Source: Spiroplasma litorale (lineage in GTDB: Bacteria > Bacillota_I > Bacilli_A > Mycoplasmatales > Mycoplasmataceae). From it: a stretch of DNA of 64,000 bases. The stretch covers positions 496,001 to 560,000 of the forward strand of contig NZ_CP012357.1 in the NCBI RefSeq assembly GCF_001267155.1, written 5' to 3'. Shown here in pieces: positions 40,361 to 51,369 of the stretch (position 1 is the stretch's first letter; each line of letters starts with the position of its first letter). The position numbers and the translations under genes are program-made. Below the pieces are notes generated by a model that saw nothing but the letters and a program-made list of their open reading frames with translations, made no database searches and was not told where the DNA came from.

Positions 40361-41159
40361 AAAAAAATAATCAACACTCTTCCACAATTTTTTCGAAGTT
40401 AATTTCTCTATAATTATTAACATTATCATTTTTTGTTAAATAACACAAGTATTCAATATTCTTTTTTTTGTTTCCTAGTATTGGAGATCAATGAATATCT
40501 TTTATTGTAAATTTATTATTAATTGCATATTCATTAACTCTTTTAATTGCTTTTAAATGATATTCTTTTGAATTTATTTTGCCATTTTTAATATTTTCTT
40601 TGTCACATTCAAACTGAGGTTTAATTAAAATTATTCCTTCAACATTTTGTGATACTATATTTGAAAGAGGTTCTAAAATATTTTTTACCGATATAAAACT
40701 AACATCACAACAAAAAAAACTAATATTTTTTTTAAATAAACTTTTATCAACATATCTGAAATTTGTATTTTCTATTGACTGTACCTTATCATTATTTCTT
40801 AATTTTCAATCAAGTTGATTTGTTCCAACATCTACTGCATAAATAAAACTAGCACCATATTTTAAGCAACAATCTGTGAATCCGCCTGTTGAACTTCCAA
40901 TATCAAGACAAACTTTTTCACTTAAATCTATATTTCATTTTTTTATTGCTGAGTCTAGTTTTTTACCTGCTCTACTTACGAACTCTGATTCAATATTTTT
41001 TATAGTTATATTAATCTTACTTGAATCAAAAAGTGTTCCCGGTTTCATTACTTTTTCGTTGTTCACAATAACTTTACCATCCATAATTAATGATCTTGCT
41101 TTATTCCTGTTTTCTACCATCTTGTTATTTAAAAGTATTTGATCAAGTCTTTCTTTCAT
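40338..41159 (-). CDS. tlyA: TlyA family rRNA 2'-O-methyltransferase/hemolysin-like
   Basis: 273 aa. N-terminal S4 RNA-binding domain (MKERLDQILLNNKMVENRNK, RSLIMDGKVIVN), then an FtsJ-like methyltransferase domain: SRAGKKLDSAIKKW, CLDIGSSTGGFTDCCL (SAM site), VDVGTNQLDW and FFCCDVSFIS. In other bacteria TlyA modifies 16S and 23S rRNA; it was first described as a hemolysin. Its place after dxs and xseB follows the Bacillus order. The C-terminus extends into the dinB start. Confidence 0.93.
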
Positions 41160-41169
41160 GATGCCTTTC

Positions 41170-42243
41170 TTAGAATATATTTTTTTTCTTCTTTTCTTTT
41201 CTTTTCTTTAAATTTCTAATTTTATTAGATCTATCAATATTTTCGTATAATGCATTTTCTTCTTGAACTACATTTTTAATTCTTGTGAAAATTTCTGAGC
41301 CGTATGTTTGAATAAAATTTTTCTTCAAATGTTTTAATCTATTCATATATTTTGAATAAGAAAGTGAGAAAGTTTTTTTTAAATTTAATTTATGATAGTT
41401 ACCATCTTCTAAAGTTTGTTTAATTGCTGAAATTACATCTTGCTTTTGTTGTTCTGTGCTAACTAATAAATCTTTTTGTTTTTCTAAAATTTCCTTGCCT
41501 TCAGTTTTATAATCTACGAGTAAATTATCAAAATGTTCTACTTTAATTTTTATTGGATTATTTAATAATTTATTTTCAAATTCTTCAAATTCATTAATTT
41601 CTTTTTTAACTAATTTTTCACTTTTTTCTGTTTTTAAACTTTCGATTGAATCATTTTTTAGGAAATCATTAATTTCTTTATTTTCTAAAACTTTATTCTC
41701 GTTAACTACTTCTTCATCATTACTTTCGCTTAATATACTTTTAGGTAACTCTATATCTTCAATTTTTTTAATTGATTGTTCATTTTCTATTATTGAATTA
41801 GGTAATTCAAATTCTTCTGTAGAATCTTCAATAACTGGATTTGATAATTTTAAAATATTTTTACTATAAGTTTTTGTTTTTGGTTGTTGAGGTTTAATTA
41901 TTGTTTTTAAATTATTATCTTTATTTTTATTTTCATTTAATATATCATCAAAATCTAATGTATAGTATGTTGGATAGTCATCATACATTTGTTTATTAAA
42001 AATATTTAACTCTCTAATTAAAGTTTCCTCAGTTCCAGTTGGAACAATTATGTGCATATCATATTCTTTTATAATTTGATTATCGACCTTATTTTTTAAA
42101 TGAAGTATATTTCTTATCTCTTCAATATCTTTTAAGGCTTCTTTTTTTTCTTCAATAGTCAAATTTTCTAAAATACTATTAATTTCTTTGTCCTTTTTTA
42201 ATTTATCAAGAAAGTAATTTCTATCTGCAACTTTATTTATCAT
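41170..42243 (-). CDS. Acidic low-complexity protein between dxs and tlyA
   Basis: 357 aa, no signal or membrane helix. The first 100 residues are compact (MINKVADRNYFLDKLKKD, MHIIVPTGTEETLIREL), followed by an acidic, repetitive stretch in which ELPNSI, ELPKSI and similar phrases recur, then a helical basic C-terminus ending KKRKEKKKKNIF. No family recognised. Sits in the xse-dxs-tlyA run, 10 bases upstream of tlyA and 7 downstream of dxs, so it is co-transcribed. Could be a structural or cytoskeletal protein, but nothing shows it. Confidence 0.7.
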   Translation of the reverse strand: MINKVADRNYFLDKLKKDKEINSILENLTIEEKKEALKDIEEIRNILHLKNKVDNQIIKEYDMHIIVPTGTEETLIRELNIFNKQMYDDYPTYYTLDFDDILNENKNKDNNLKTIIKPQQPKTKTYSKNILKLSNPVIEDSTEEFELPNSIIENEQSIKKIEDIELPKSILSESNDEEVVNENKVLENKEINDFLKNDSIESLKTEKSEKLVKKEINEFEEFENKLLNNPIKIKVEHFDNLLVDYKTEGKEILEKQKDLLVSTEQQKQDVISAIKQTLEDGNYHKLNLKKTFSLSYSKYMNRLKHLKKNFIQTYGSEIFTRIKNVVQEENALYENIDRSNKIRNLKKRKEKKKKNIF

Positions 42244-42250
42244 ATATTCT

Positions 42251-43888
42251 TTAGTCTTCCTTTAAAATTATTTTAAAAACCGCATCTAAATCTAAACCTA
42301 TTTTTTTAATAACTGAGTCTTTATCTCCGTGCATTACATTATTACTTTTTATATTAAAACCAAATATATCTTTTTTACCTTTTAATTGAAGGGTAATTTT
42401 TTCGTATAAAGAATTAGTTTCGTAAAGTTCTTCATATACATATATTTTATTATAGATATTTTCATTTAACATGCTTAAATCAAGCGGTTTAATAAACCTT
42501 GCATTAATAAGGTTTATGTTTAAGTTATTAATTTCTATATATTTTTTAAATTGCTCTAATATTGAGCCATATGATATCAAGGTTATTTCGTTGAACTTAT
42601 TGTATATTAAATAAGATCATTGTCCTATTTTAAAGTTAATTTTATTATCAGTAATTGGAACATTTTTGTTCTCATATCTCAAAAAAAACAAGCCTTTATT
42701 ATGAGAAAACATAAGTTCTACCATATTTTTGATATCGTTATAATCATAAGGATTACATATTATACTATTTTTTAAATTTGATGCGATAGAAACATCATAA
42801 ATTCCATGGTGACTAACTCCCCCACCATAATTTAAACCTCCCCTATCAATTAAAAAACCTATTGTATTGTTATTTCTTGCAGCATCGTGTATTAATTGGT
42901 CAAAGCATCTTTGTAAAAACGAAGAGTATATTGATACAAATACTCTTTTTTTTAGATTTGCAATTGCATTTGCTGTCATAACAACAATTTCTTCATTTAT
43001 ACCCATATCAATAACATTATTTGGATATTTTAATGATAAATTATAAAAATTTGAAGGTTTTAGCATTGAGGGGTTTAATAGAAAGTCTTTATTAGTAAAA
43101 AGATTTTCAAACTCTAAAGCAACCATTTTAGGATAGCTATTATCAATTATTTTTTCTATTGTATGATTAAATAGAATGTTGTTTTTTCCTGTATAACCAA
43201 TTGATTTTATTGTTTTAAAATGAATTAAAACATGCTTTTTGCTATTATAGTCTAATTTTTCAAATACTTCAAAAATTGATTTAAAATCATTTCCGTTAGC
43301 ACAATAAAAATAATCAATATCTAGCGATTCACAATAATCCTTAACACTTTTTAGTTTTGGAGGTTTTGTACCAATTGATTCTTCGTTGTCGTTTAATAAA
43401 ATGATGATTCTACTTTTTGATTTATTAATATTTAATAATGAACTATGAGTATGAGAAGTATAGAAAGCCGCATCACCAATAGCTACAAATATATTTTTCT
43501 TTAATTTTAAAATACCATATCCAATAGCATATGATAATGCAGTTGAAGAGTGACCATTACTTATCCAATCGTGTTCAGTTTCTTTAAATTCTTGAAAATT
43601 ACTTAAACCATCATTTTTTTTAATTGTTTCGAATTTCTGTTTTCCATTTATAAGTAATTTGTAGATATGTGATTGATGTCCTGTATCGAATAATAACAAA
43701 TTATTATCAAAATTAAAAAAAACGAAAAAAGACATAGTAATTTCCACAATTCCTAAGTTACTACCAATATGACCAAAATTCATATCATTAAAATCACTTA
43801 AATATTTTCTTATATTATTTGCAATTTTACTTAGATATATAAAGTCTTTATTTAAATACAATTTTTTATAATCAAAGTCTTCGTTCAT
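42251..43888 (-). CDS. dxs: DXS-like transketolase-fold enzyme, diverged
   Basis: 545 aa, about 75-90 shorter than typical DXS, which makes 1-deoxy-D-xylulose 5-phosphate from pyruvate and glyceraldehyde 3-phosphate with thiamine diphosphate. FGHIGSNLGIVEIT, DTGHQSHIYKLL, SNGHSSTALSYAIGYG and SIYSSFLQRCFDQLIHD all match the DXS framework. Yet the cofactor motif reads GDAAFYTS rather than GDGALTGG, the IAEQHAV segment reads INEEIVV, and GADGPTHQG reads YGGGVSHHG. The catalytic Glu is possibly kept in INEE. Sits where dxs sits in Bacillus (xseA-xseB-x-dxs-tlyA), but ispA is missing. It may be a degenerate DXS or a related enzyme with a changed substrate. Confidence 0.8.
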
Positions 43889-43910
43889 AAAATTACCTAT
43901 ATTCTAAAAA

Positions 43911-44111
43911 TTATTCAAAATCTACAATCTTATTGTCTTCCATCACTTTTTTAACTTCACCTTCTAAATTTTGTAATAATTCTTTAGCATCATTTATAAG
44001 TTTTGTTCCTTTTTTAAATAAATCAATAGCATCTTCCATTTTAGTGCTTGGATCATTTAATTTAGTTGATATATTTTTTATTTCATCTAGTAATTCATTA
44101 AAGTTGTTCAT
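43911..44111 (-). CDS. xseB: Exodeoxyribonuclease VII small subunit
   Basis: 66 aa, typical size. A helical hairpin: NFNELLDEIKNISTKLND, then SKMEDAIDLFKKGTKLINDAKELL and EGEVKKV, the standard XseB pattern. Several copies wrap around XseA to form the single-strand exonuclease VII. xseA lies just upstream and stops 3 bases before this start. Confidence 0.95.
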   Translation of the reverse strand: MNNFNELLDEIKNISTKLNDPSTKMEDAIDLFKKGTKLINDAKELLQNLEGEVKKVMEDNKIVDFE

Positions 44112-44114
44112 ATT

Positions 44115-45452
44115 TTACTCCTTTTTTAGTTTTAATTTTTTATCTCCGTCAACCATTGTTACATTAATTATATCAATATTATTCAAATCTACTATACTTC
44201 TTATTATATTGTTATCTGTATTTCTAATTATTGCATAACCTTTTTTTAATATAAAGTCTGGATTATGTAACTTTATTAAATTATCTAATTCCTCTAATTT
44301 TGTTTTTTCTAGATTTAACTTACTAGTTAAACTAATTTTAAAATTATTAAGATTTTCATCTAAATTTTGTTTATATGATGCTAATCTATAAAATAAATTT
44401 GAATGAAAGTTTTTTGATATTTCAGATAATTTATTATTTTCATTATGCATTTTATTTCTAATTACATTTTTTATGTTGTGACTTGAATTATTTAAAAATA
44501 AATTTTGATTATAAATTTTAGAATTTAAATTTGCTTCAATATTTTTATGTAAACTACTTAAAAATAACCTATTGTTTGATATAAGTGATATCACTTTTTT
44601 ACCAAATTCATTTAATTTATTATCTAGAAGTTTAATTAAGTTTCTAAAATCTGGTGTTGATCTTTCTCCTGCAGCTGTTGGGGTTGATGATCTTACATCT
44701 GCAACATAATCAGATAATGTTATATCTGGTTCATGACCAATACCACTTATTATAGGTATATTGCTATTATAGATTTCTGTAAGTACATCCATTTCATTGA
44801 AACTCCAAAGATCTTCATAACTTCCACCACCTCTTCCAATTATTAAGGTATCTAATTTAATTTTAAAATTATTTGCTTGTCTTATTTTTTTTGCAATATC
44901 TTTTGAACTAGATTCTCCCTGAACCATAGCAGGAAATACATATATATTTACAATTGGATATCTTCGTTTAATTGTGGTAATTAAATCTTTAATTGCGTCA
45001 CCTGTAGCCGCTGTTACTATACCAATATTTTTTGGATAATTAGTTATAGGTTTTTTATTTTCTTTATTAAATCATCCCTTTGACTTAAGTTCGTTAAACC
45101 TTTTTTCATAAATTATTGCTAATTCTCCAACACCATCAATTTTAATGTCATAGACAATAAAAGTTATTTTTCCGGTTGGTTTATAAAATGAAATACTACC
45201 AGAAACAATTACTTCTGTTCCTTCTGTGACATTAAGATTAATTAACTTATAAGCATTAGTTTTTCAAATTGCACAATCAATTTTAGCTTCTAAATCTTTT
45301 ATTGAAAAATATATGTGACCAGTTTTGTTGTGAGTTAAATTTGCGATTTCACCTTTTATATTAATTGATTTAAACTTGTTATCACTTTCAAGATTGTTTT
45401 TAACTAGATCATTAAATTCACTTACTTTTAAAACTTTTATATTCTCTATCAT
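44115..45452 (-). CDS. xseA: Exodeoxyribonuclease VII large subunit
   Basis: 445 aa, normal length. N-terminal OB fold (INIKGEIANLTHNKTGHIYFSIKD), catalytic domain with VVTAATGDAIKD, DTLIIGRGGGSYEDLWSFN, PIISGIGHEPDITLSDYVAD and RSSTPTAAGE, then a long helical coiled coil and the C-terminal barrel (LKKGYAIIRN). It degrades single-stranded DNA in mismatch and repair pathways with XseB. UGA-Trp codons occur in the N-terminal third. It lies between an unknown 493-aa gene and xseB. Confidence 0.95.
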
Positions 45453-45465
45453 GTTTAAAAACCCC

Positions 45466-46947
45466 TTATATAAAATTTAATTTTTCAATACTTGATACAA
45501 TTTTGTTATATAGCTCATAAATTTTTAATCCTTCAATATGTGACAATTTTTTAGAACTCATTTTAATATTGATTTTTTTAGAGTTGTTTTTTAAATAATT
45601 ATACAATTCTGTTATAGACATATTTCTATAGAAATTTTTAATTTCATTTATTTTTTGATAATTTATACTTTCTTTTTCCACTTTTAAATTATCAACATTT
45701 TTTTTAAAATTTTTTATAAATGCTTCAAAAGTTTTTTTGATAACATCTGAATCATATTCAACTAAATTAAAATCTTCTTCAATTGTTATCTCACTTATTA
45801 ATTGTTTGAATTCTTTATAATCAGAATTTCTCAAAATACTTTCTATAGGAAAACTGTCAATAATTTTTAAATCTTCTTCAACATTATTAATTTTTACATT
45901 TTTTATTTTATTAATAATCTTTTCGGTTTTAATCTCATTTTTTTGCTTAATATCTAATATTTCATTGTTATCCAAAACAATATCTAAATATCTATTTAAA
46001 ATATCTGTATTTATATTTATATTTTTTGTAACAAATTCATTATCATTAATATTTCTTTTATTAGAATTAATATAAGTTATTAAACTTTTCAAGTCATTAA
46101 AATTTTTTTTAGAAATTAAATCTAAGTAACAAAAATAATTGTTATTAATTGTTATTATTGTTGAATTAGTATTGTAAAGTAATTTAAAAAAAATTAAATT
46201 ATTTAAAAAATAATTTTGATAATTAAATATTTTAGAAATATTAAAATCTATTACTACTAGTGAATTTGGTTTTATTAAAGTTTTTATTTTATCGAAGTTA
46301 AAGTTATTATTAAATTGCTTTATATCAACATTTTTTTCATTAAAGTAATTTAATAATTCTTTAAAATAAACATTTCATAATTTATTTCTTTCATCTTGAA
46401 ATTCTTTTAACTGAAAACTATTAACAATATTATAATAATCATTATCAAATTTATAATACTCATTCACAAAATCTTTTTTTAATTTTATAAATGAATTTTT
46501 ATTATTTAAATATTCATTGTAAAAACTTTTATTTATGTTGTCTAAATTTCTAACAAAAATATTTTTATTTTTTATATTTAATTTATTTATGTTATTTTCA
46601 TAACTTACTTTTTCTGTTTGATTAACTTTTGATAAAGTAAAAAAAATAATTTCTTCAAAATTATTTTTTTTGAAATTATTATTTACAATTTTATTAAATT
46701 TTTCATAAGCTTCTTTAGACTCTATAATTTGTTCTAATTTATTGTATTCCTTTTTTAAAAAATTATATAAACAATACTTATTGAATATTTTTATTAAATA
46801 ATAATTTAATTTATTTTCTTTATTAAATTTTTCCTCTAGTAAATTTTTATGAAAGCCACTATATATACTATTTTTTAATTTTATATAAAAGTTTTTTAAT
46901 GTATTGTAAAAATTATTTTTAATTATTAAAAAATCATTAGCAGTCAT
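45466..46947 (-). CDS. Unknown 493-aa protein between nusB and xseA
   Basis: 493 aa, extremely Asn/Lys/Ile-rich and predicted helical, without signal, membrane helix or motif that I can name. The frame is continuous only with UGA as Trp (46375-46377). The start MTANDFLIIKNNFYNTLKN at 46947 is chosen because AGAGGTAAAC stands directly before it; 18 more codons upstream would overlap nusB further. The C-terminal 200 residues include SITELYNYLKNNSKKINI and a last helix KIVSSIEKLNFI. Its nusB-xseA position may hint at a nucleic-acid role, but only by context. Confidence 0.65.
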
Positions 46948-46955
46948 GTTTACCT

Positions 46956-47354
46956 CTACTGTATTTTGTCTAAAATTGCATTTATAAAACTTGTGTCCCA
47001 ACTTGGTAAGAAACTTCTAGACAAGTTAATGCTTTCGTTAATTATTACTGATTTTGGGGTTATCTTATTATTAATTTCATAAACACCATTAACCAATATT
47101 GCTTTGATGATATTTGGAATTCTTTTTCATTTTCAATTATCACTTAAATTGTCTTCACATATTTTTATTAGGTTTTCCAATTGATCTATTAAATTAAAAG
47201 AATACTCTTCAATGTCTTGATCATTTTTTTCTAATTGAAAACCATCTACAATTTCTTGTTTTATATTATTTTTTTGTTCCATTAAAAAATGTCTATAAAG
47301 TATTTGAATTATAAGAACTCTTCTTTTTTTTAAACTTGTTATGCTTTTATCCAT
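46956..47354 (-). CDS. nusB: Transcription antitermination factor NusB
   Basis: 132 aa, normal size. All-helical RNA-binding protein that helps rRNA transcription resist termination. SLKKRRVLIIQILYRHFL matches the family N-terminus, and the C-terminal helices read RIPNIIKAILVNGVYEI, KSVIINESINLSRSF, a standard NusB end (INE.v.lAk.f). Trp codons are UGA and UGG. Heads the run nusB-x-xseA-xseB-dxs-x-tlyA-dinB, the Bacillus-like order. A lipoprotein gene precedes it by 8 bases. Confidence 0.92.
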
Positions 47355-47362
47355 ATAATACC

Positions 47363-48439
47363 CTAAACAAAATCTATATTTTCAGAACCAAAAATATTTT
47401 TTATATCAACTTTATTTGAAGAATTTAAATTTGCAATAGATTTTAATTTTTGAAATACTTCTTCTTTTTTTAAAACCAAATAATATAAATAAGATTTTGG
47501 AGTGAATAATTGTATTGATTCAACATATTCTCCTTTTGAATTTTTAATTAATTTGATATCTAAAAAGTTTTCAAAATAATCATCATTAAACGAGAATCTT
47601 TTATAAAATGAATTAAAAAATCCATTTACAACATCTAAGGCAATTGATCCGATTGTATTTTCAAAATCTTCACTATTACTTCAATTTTTAACTTTTGTAA
47701 ATAGTGAAAAACTATCTTGATACACTTCATCAATTTTAATTATGTATTTTTTGTTTTTATCAATTAAACCTGATAGTTTTCTGAATTTTGTTTGTTTTTC
47801 TCAATCTATTTCTTTGCTTAAGTCGGTTGTTAAAGGACTATCTTTGAACTCATATGCGAAAATAGGCTTATTTGTGATTTTAAAATCTAGAAAATTATTA
47901 TTAACATACTCATTATCACCAATTGTGTATTTAAAATATAATTTAACTTCTGATCTATTAGTTGTAACTCCATTATTACCATTTATAAATTCATCATCTA
48001 AAATTTTAGTTAAGTCATTTAAATTGTTTTTAGAGCTATTTTTTGTATCTATAATTAAAGAATCTTCACTATTTCTTAGATATATTTGAAAACTTATTTT
48101 TTCATTAAATAATTTAAAAACATCAGATTCTTGATTTTGCTTTAATTCATTACTATCAAAATTATTAAATCTAAATCCTATTAATTTTATTAGCTCTAAA
48201 ACTAACAAATTTGTTCCAACTGATCCATCTTCTTTTTTTTCTGGTGCATTTTGGCTGTTTAACCCCAATTTGTCTATACTTATTGTTTTAAAAGACTTAA
48301 AATTTCATAATCTATCAATATCTGAGTATTTATTATATGAGTTATCAATTGGAGATTCACAACTAATAATTGAGCTTGAAGTAACAACAACTGAAGAAAA
48401 ACTCATTAAACTAAGTAATAATTTTTTAATTGAATTCAT
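47363..48439 (-). CDS. Lipoprotein of unknown function
   Basis: 358 aa. MNSIKKLLLSLMSFSSVVV followed by SSSIISC makes a good lipoprotein signal (Cys about residue 27). The mature part is hydrophilic, with NSQNAPEKKEDGSVGTNLLV and several UGA-Trp. No family recognised. The start at 48439 has AAAAGGTGATTAA upstream on the minus strand. It lies between nfo and nusB; the last bases come within 8 of nusB, so it may head the same transcript. Confidence 0.82.
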
Positions 48440-48479
48440 TTAATCACCTTTTTCATATATATATTAACATAATATGCAT

Positions 48480-49386
48480 TTATTGGTTTAACAATTCCTT
48501 AAAAGGGTCAGAAAAACAAGAATTTTTTAACATTTTTATTTCCTCTTTGTATGGACAATAATTACCAATTCAAGGAGTTTCTAAGATAATGGGAACATCT
48601 TTAAAAAGTGGATTGTGAACAATTTTGTTTAATACTTTAAAACCAATAGTTCCATACCCAATGTTATGATGTCTATCCTTGTGACTATTTATTGAATTTT
48701 TACTATCATTTAAATGAATTACGAATAATTTATTTAAACCAATAATTTCATTAAAATTACCAATTACCCCATCTAAATCATTTTTTATGTCATAACCTGC
48801 ATCATTAATATGGCATGTATCAATGCAAACACCAACTTTATTTTGTTCTTCAACTCTATCTAAAACGTACCTTATTTGTTCGAAATTTGTACATATTTCA
48901 GTACCCTTTCCAGACATCGTTTCAATTGCTATTTTAACATTTGTTTTTTTAATATCTGTATCATTTAAAACTATATTTAAGCCCTTAATCAGACTATCCA
49001 ACCCATTCTCCATAGTTGCTCCAACTGCTGCTCCTGGGGTGTAATACAAGGGTTTTAACCCCAATTTCATCAAGTCTTATTATCTCTTCTTTAAGTAGTC
49101 TTAAACCTAACTCAAAAGTCTCTTTTTTTACTGTATTTGCTAAGTTAATTGTATAAGGCCCATGACAAATAAGCATATCCTTATCTATGTTATTTTTAAC
49201 TAATAATTCATTAAATTCTTTTATATTTAATTTACTAGTTTCAGTTCTCCTTGTATTTTGGGGTGCTCCTGTAAAAAACATAAACGTATTTGCCCCGTTT
49301 TTTATTGCTTCTTCGACACTACCTATTAAATATTTGTTAGCAGCATTCATACCAACATGACAACCTAAATAAAATTTTTCGCTCAT
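48480..49386 (-). pseudogene. nfo: Endonuclease IV gene with a one-base frameshift
   Basis: Two frames together make a normal endonuclease IV of about 301 residues (AP-site repair, three-metal TIM barrel). N-terminal part: FYLGCHVGMNAANKYLIGSV, GANTFMFFTGAPQNTRR, MLICHGPYTINLA, and EEIIRLDEIGVKTLVLHP. C-terminal part: GAAVGATMENGLDSL, VKIAIETMSGKGTEI, VGVCIDTCHINDAGYD, FVIHLNDSKNS, HKDRHHNIGYGTIG and PIILETPW. The join is LHPGAAVG, reached only by removing one base from the GGGG run at 49036-49039 (CCCC on the gene strand). Either the gene is freshly broken, or this is an assembly error; all metal ligands are otherwise present. Confidence 0.85.
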
Positions 49387-49396
49387 AATTAACCTC

Positions 49397-50278
49397 TTAT
49401 TCTAAAATTATAATTTTCTTGCAATTATCAACATCTTTTTTTAGTAATTCAATTAATTCCTCTAAAGAATTAACTTTTTTGTTTTCTCTAATTCATTTAA
49501 TTGGAGTTATTGTAACTTTTCAGTCGTAGATTTCCTTATTAAAATCAAAAATGTTTACTTCAAACACTTCTTGATTAAGTTCATTCTTTCAATAACAACC
49601 AGCACCCGCAAATTCCTTTTTTAAGCTCTCTATATAAACTTTACAAGCAAATATTCCATGATTTAAAATTAGTTTTTTATTTTTAATAACAATATTAATT
49701 GTTGGGAAACCAATTTTTCGACCTAACTGTTTTCCTTTTTCTACAATTCCGTCAAATTTATAACTAAAATCATTTAATACCTTAAATTCTTCAAATTTAT
49801 TATTTTCAATTAATTTTATACTACTATAATCTTCTTCTTTTAAATTAAAATCTTTATATATTAGTGTATTTTGTTTATCATTTTTTGTAAAAAAAACTGT
49901 ATTAAAAACATCGATATTATAATTATTTGCAATAATAAATTTTGATGCATTAACTTGCGAAACTAAGTTATTATATAAATCACTAATTAAAAATTCTTTG
50001 TATTTAGAATTATATTCATAAAATATTACATTATTGATTTTATATTTTTTTGCCTTTTCAATTATATTATCTGAATTTAATAAACTTTCATTAAATAAAG
50101 AATTTTTAAAAACTAATATAGATTTTTCAACATTATTATTTTCTGCTATTTCATTTAAATATTTTACTTGATCATCTTCGAATTTACTTCAATTTGCAAA
50201 ATCTCCGACTAGTATTATTGATTTATTTAAATTAAATTTAATTCTTGCTAAAAAATTAAAATAATAAATTTTTGTCAT
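49397..50278 (-). CDS. ribF: RibF-like riboflavin kinase, FAD synthetase half degenerate
   Basis: 293 aa; the frame is readable only with UGA-Trp. The C-terminal half is flavokinase: GIVEKGKQLGRKIGFPTINI (usual GRxxGFPTANI), LNHGIFACKVYI, and EVNIFDFNKEIYDWKVTIT followed by IKWIRENKKVNSLEELIELL. Riboflavin kinase makes FMN from riboflavin and ATP. The N-terminal half should be the FMN adenylyltransferase, but the usual GxFDGVHxGH motif is replaced by VGDFANWSKF, without the HxGH histidines. So the chain may only make FMN. The start 50278 immediately follows the UAA of the previous gene. Confidence 0.82.
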
Positions 50279-50593
50279 TTAAGCACCTTTATTATTCTTT
50301 TCGTTGAATAAAACCTTATTTTTTATATATTGCATTTCTAACTCTATAAGTACAAGTTTTTCTTTTATTTGCAAAATCTTTTGCATATTGTTATCAAGAT
50401 TTCTGCGTCTAGATAATAAAACTGAATATATAAATAAACCAGCTACTGGTAATATTAATCATCAAATTAAACCTTTTTTTAATTTTTTATCGTTACTTTT
50501 TTCTAATTTAAGTAACTCTTTATATTCATCACTTAATTTATTATATTTTTTTTCCGCATCATCTTTTGAAATTTTACTATATTCTTCAAACAT
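50279..50593 (-). CDS. Small one-helix membrane protein, unknown
   Basis: 104 aa. MFEEYSKISKDDAEKKYNKL and a Lys/Glu-rich coiled coil precede one helix (LIWWLILPVAGLFIYSVLL, UGA-UGA for the two Trp), then RRRN and a second coiled coil. Abuts ribF (stop and start adjacent) and lies after the 50602-51264 gene. Not recognised. Confidence 0.65.
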
Positions 50594-50601
50594 AAGTTAC
50601 C

Positions 50602-51264
50602 CTAATTTAATTCTATTTTTCTTTTGATTGAATCAACCAAATCTATCATCGATTGAAAAACTATTTTTATTTCATTTGTATTTGATAAAAATTTTTGTTT
50701 TTCAACTTCAATTCCTATGCATTCTAAACTTGAATATATATTTTTTGTATTTTTTACAAACTTAATAAAATCTTTAATTTTATTAAGTTTTTGATCAAGT
50801 AATCTTTCGTTTATAATGCTTTTAAATATTTCTTGAATTGATTTGTATAAACTTTTATTTCAAATATTTAAACTAAATCCATTCAATATATCTAAATAAT
50901 TATTTGAAAATAAATTTATTTGTTTTTCAAAAAAAATTGATATGTTTTCTCTTAAGTTGTTTCCGTTTTCTAAAAATAGTTTATTTTCAAAAAATTTATT
51001 TCACTCAAGTTCTGTTTGATAAAAATAATTATATCTTTGTGTAATTAATGTTAACATTAAACTTAATTCGTACTCATTTATTCATATATTTTTTTTAAAA
51101 AAATCATTAATTTTATCAAATAATTTTTTGCAATCATCACTCTTTGTTATTGATATTAAATCCTTTTTTTGACTAAAATTTAACTTAAATTGTTTATTAG
51201 AGAGTAAACCCTTTACATCCCTTTTATAAAAGTCAAATATAAGTTCCTCTATATTAAAATTCAT
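50602..51264 (-). CDS. Unknown helical protein upstream of 50593
   Basis: 220 aa, no membrane helix or signal. Starts MNFNIEELIFDFYKRDVKGL; the rest is helix-rich with several UGA-Trp (INEYELSLMLTLITQRYNYF). The next gene starts 9 bases after its stop, so it may be in an operon with that gene and ribF. No family recognised. Divergent from plsY. Confidence 0.62.
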
Positions 51265-51369
51265 AAAAAAAACCCCTATACAACTTTAATCACTTTATAT
51301 TTTATATTAAAATGGACAAATTTTCTATAAATTATAGTATTATAAATATAGTCTTTATTGAGGTGGAAA

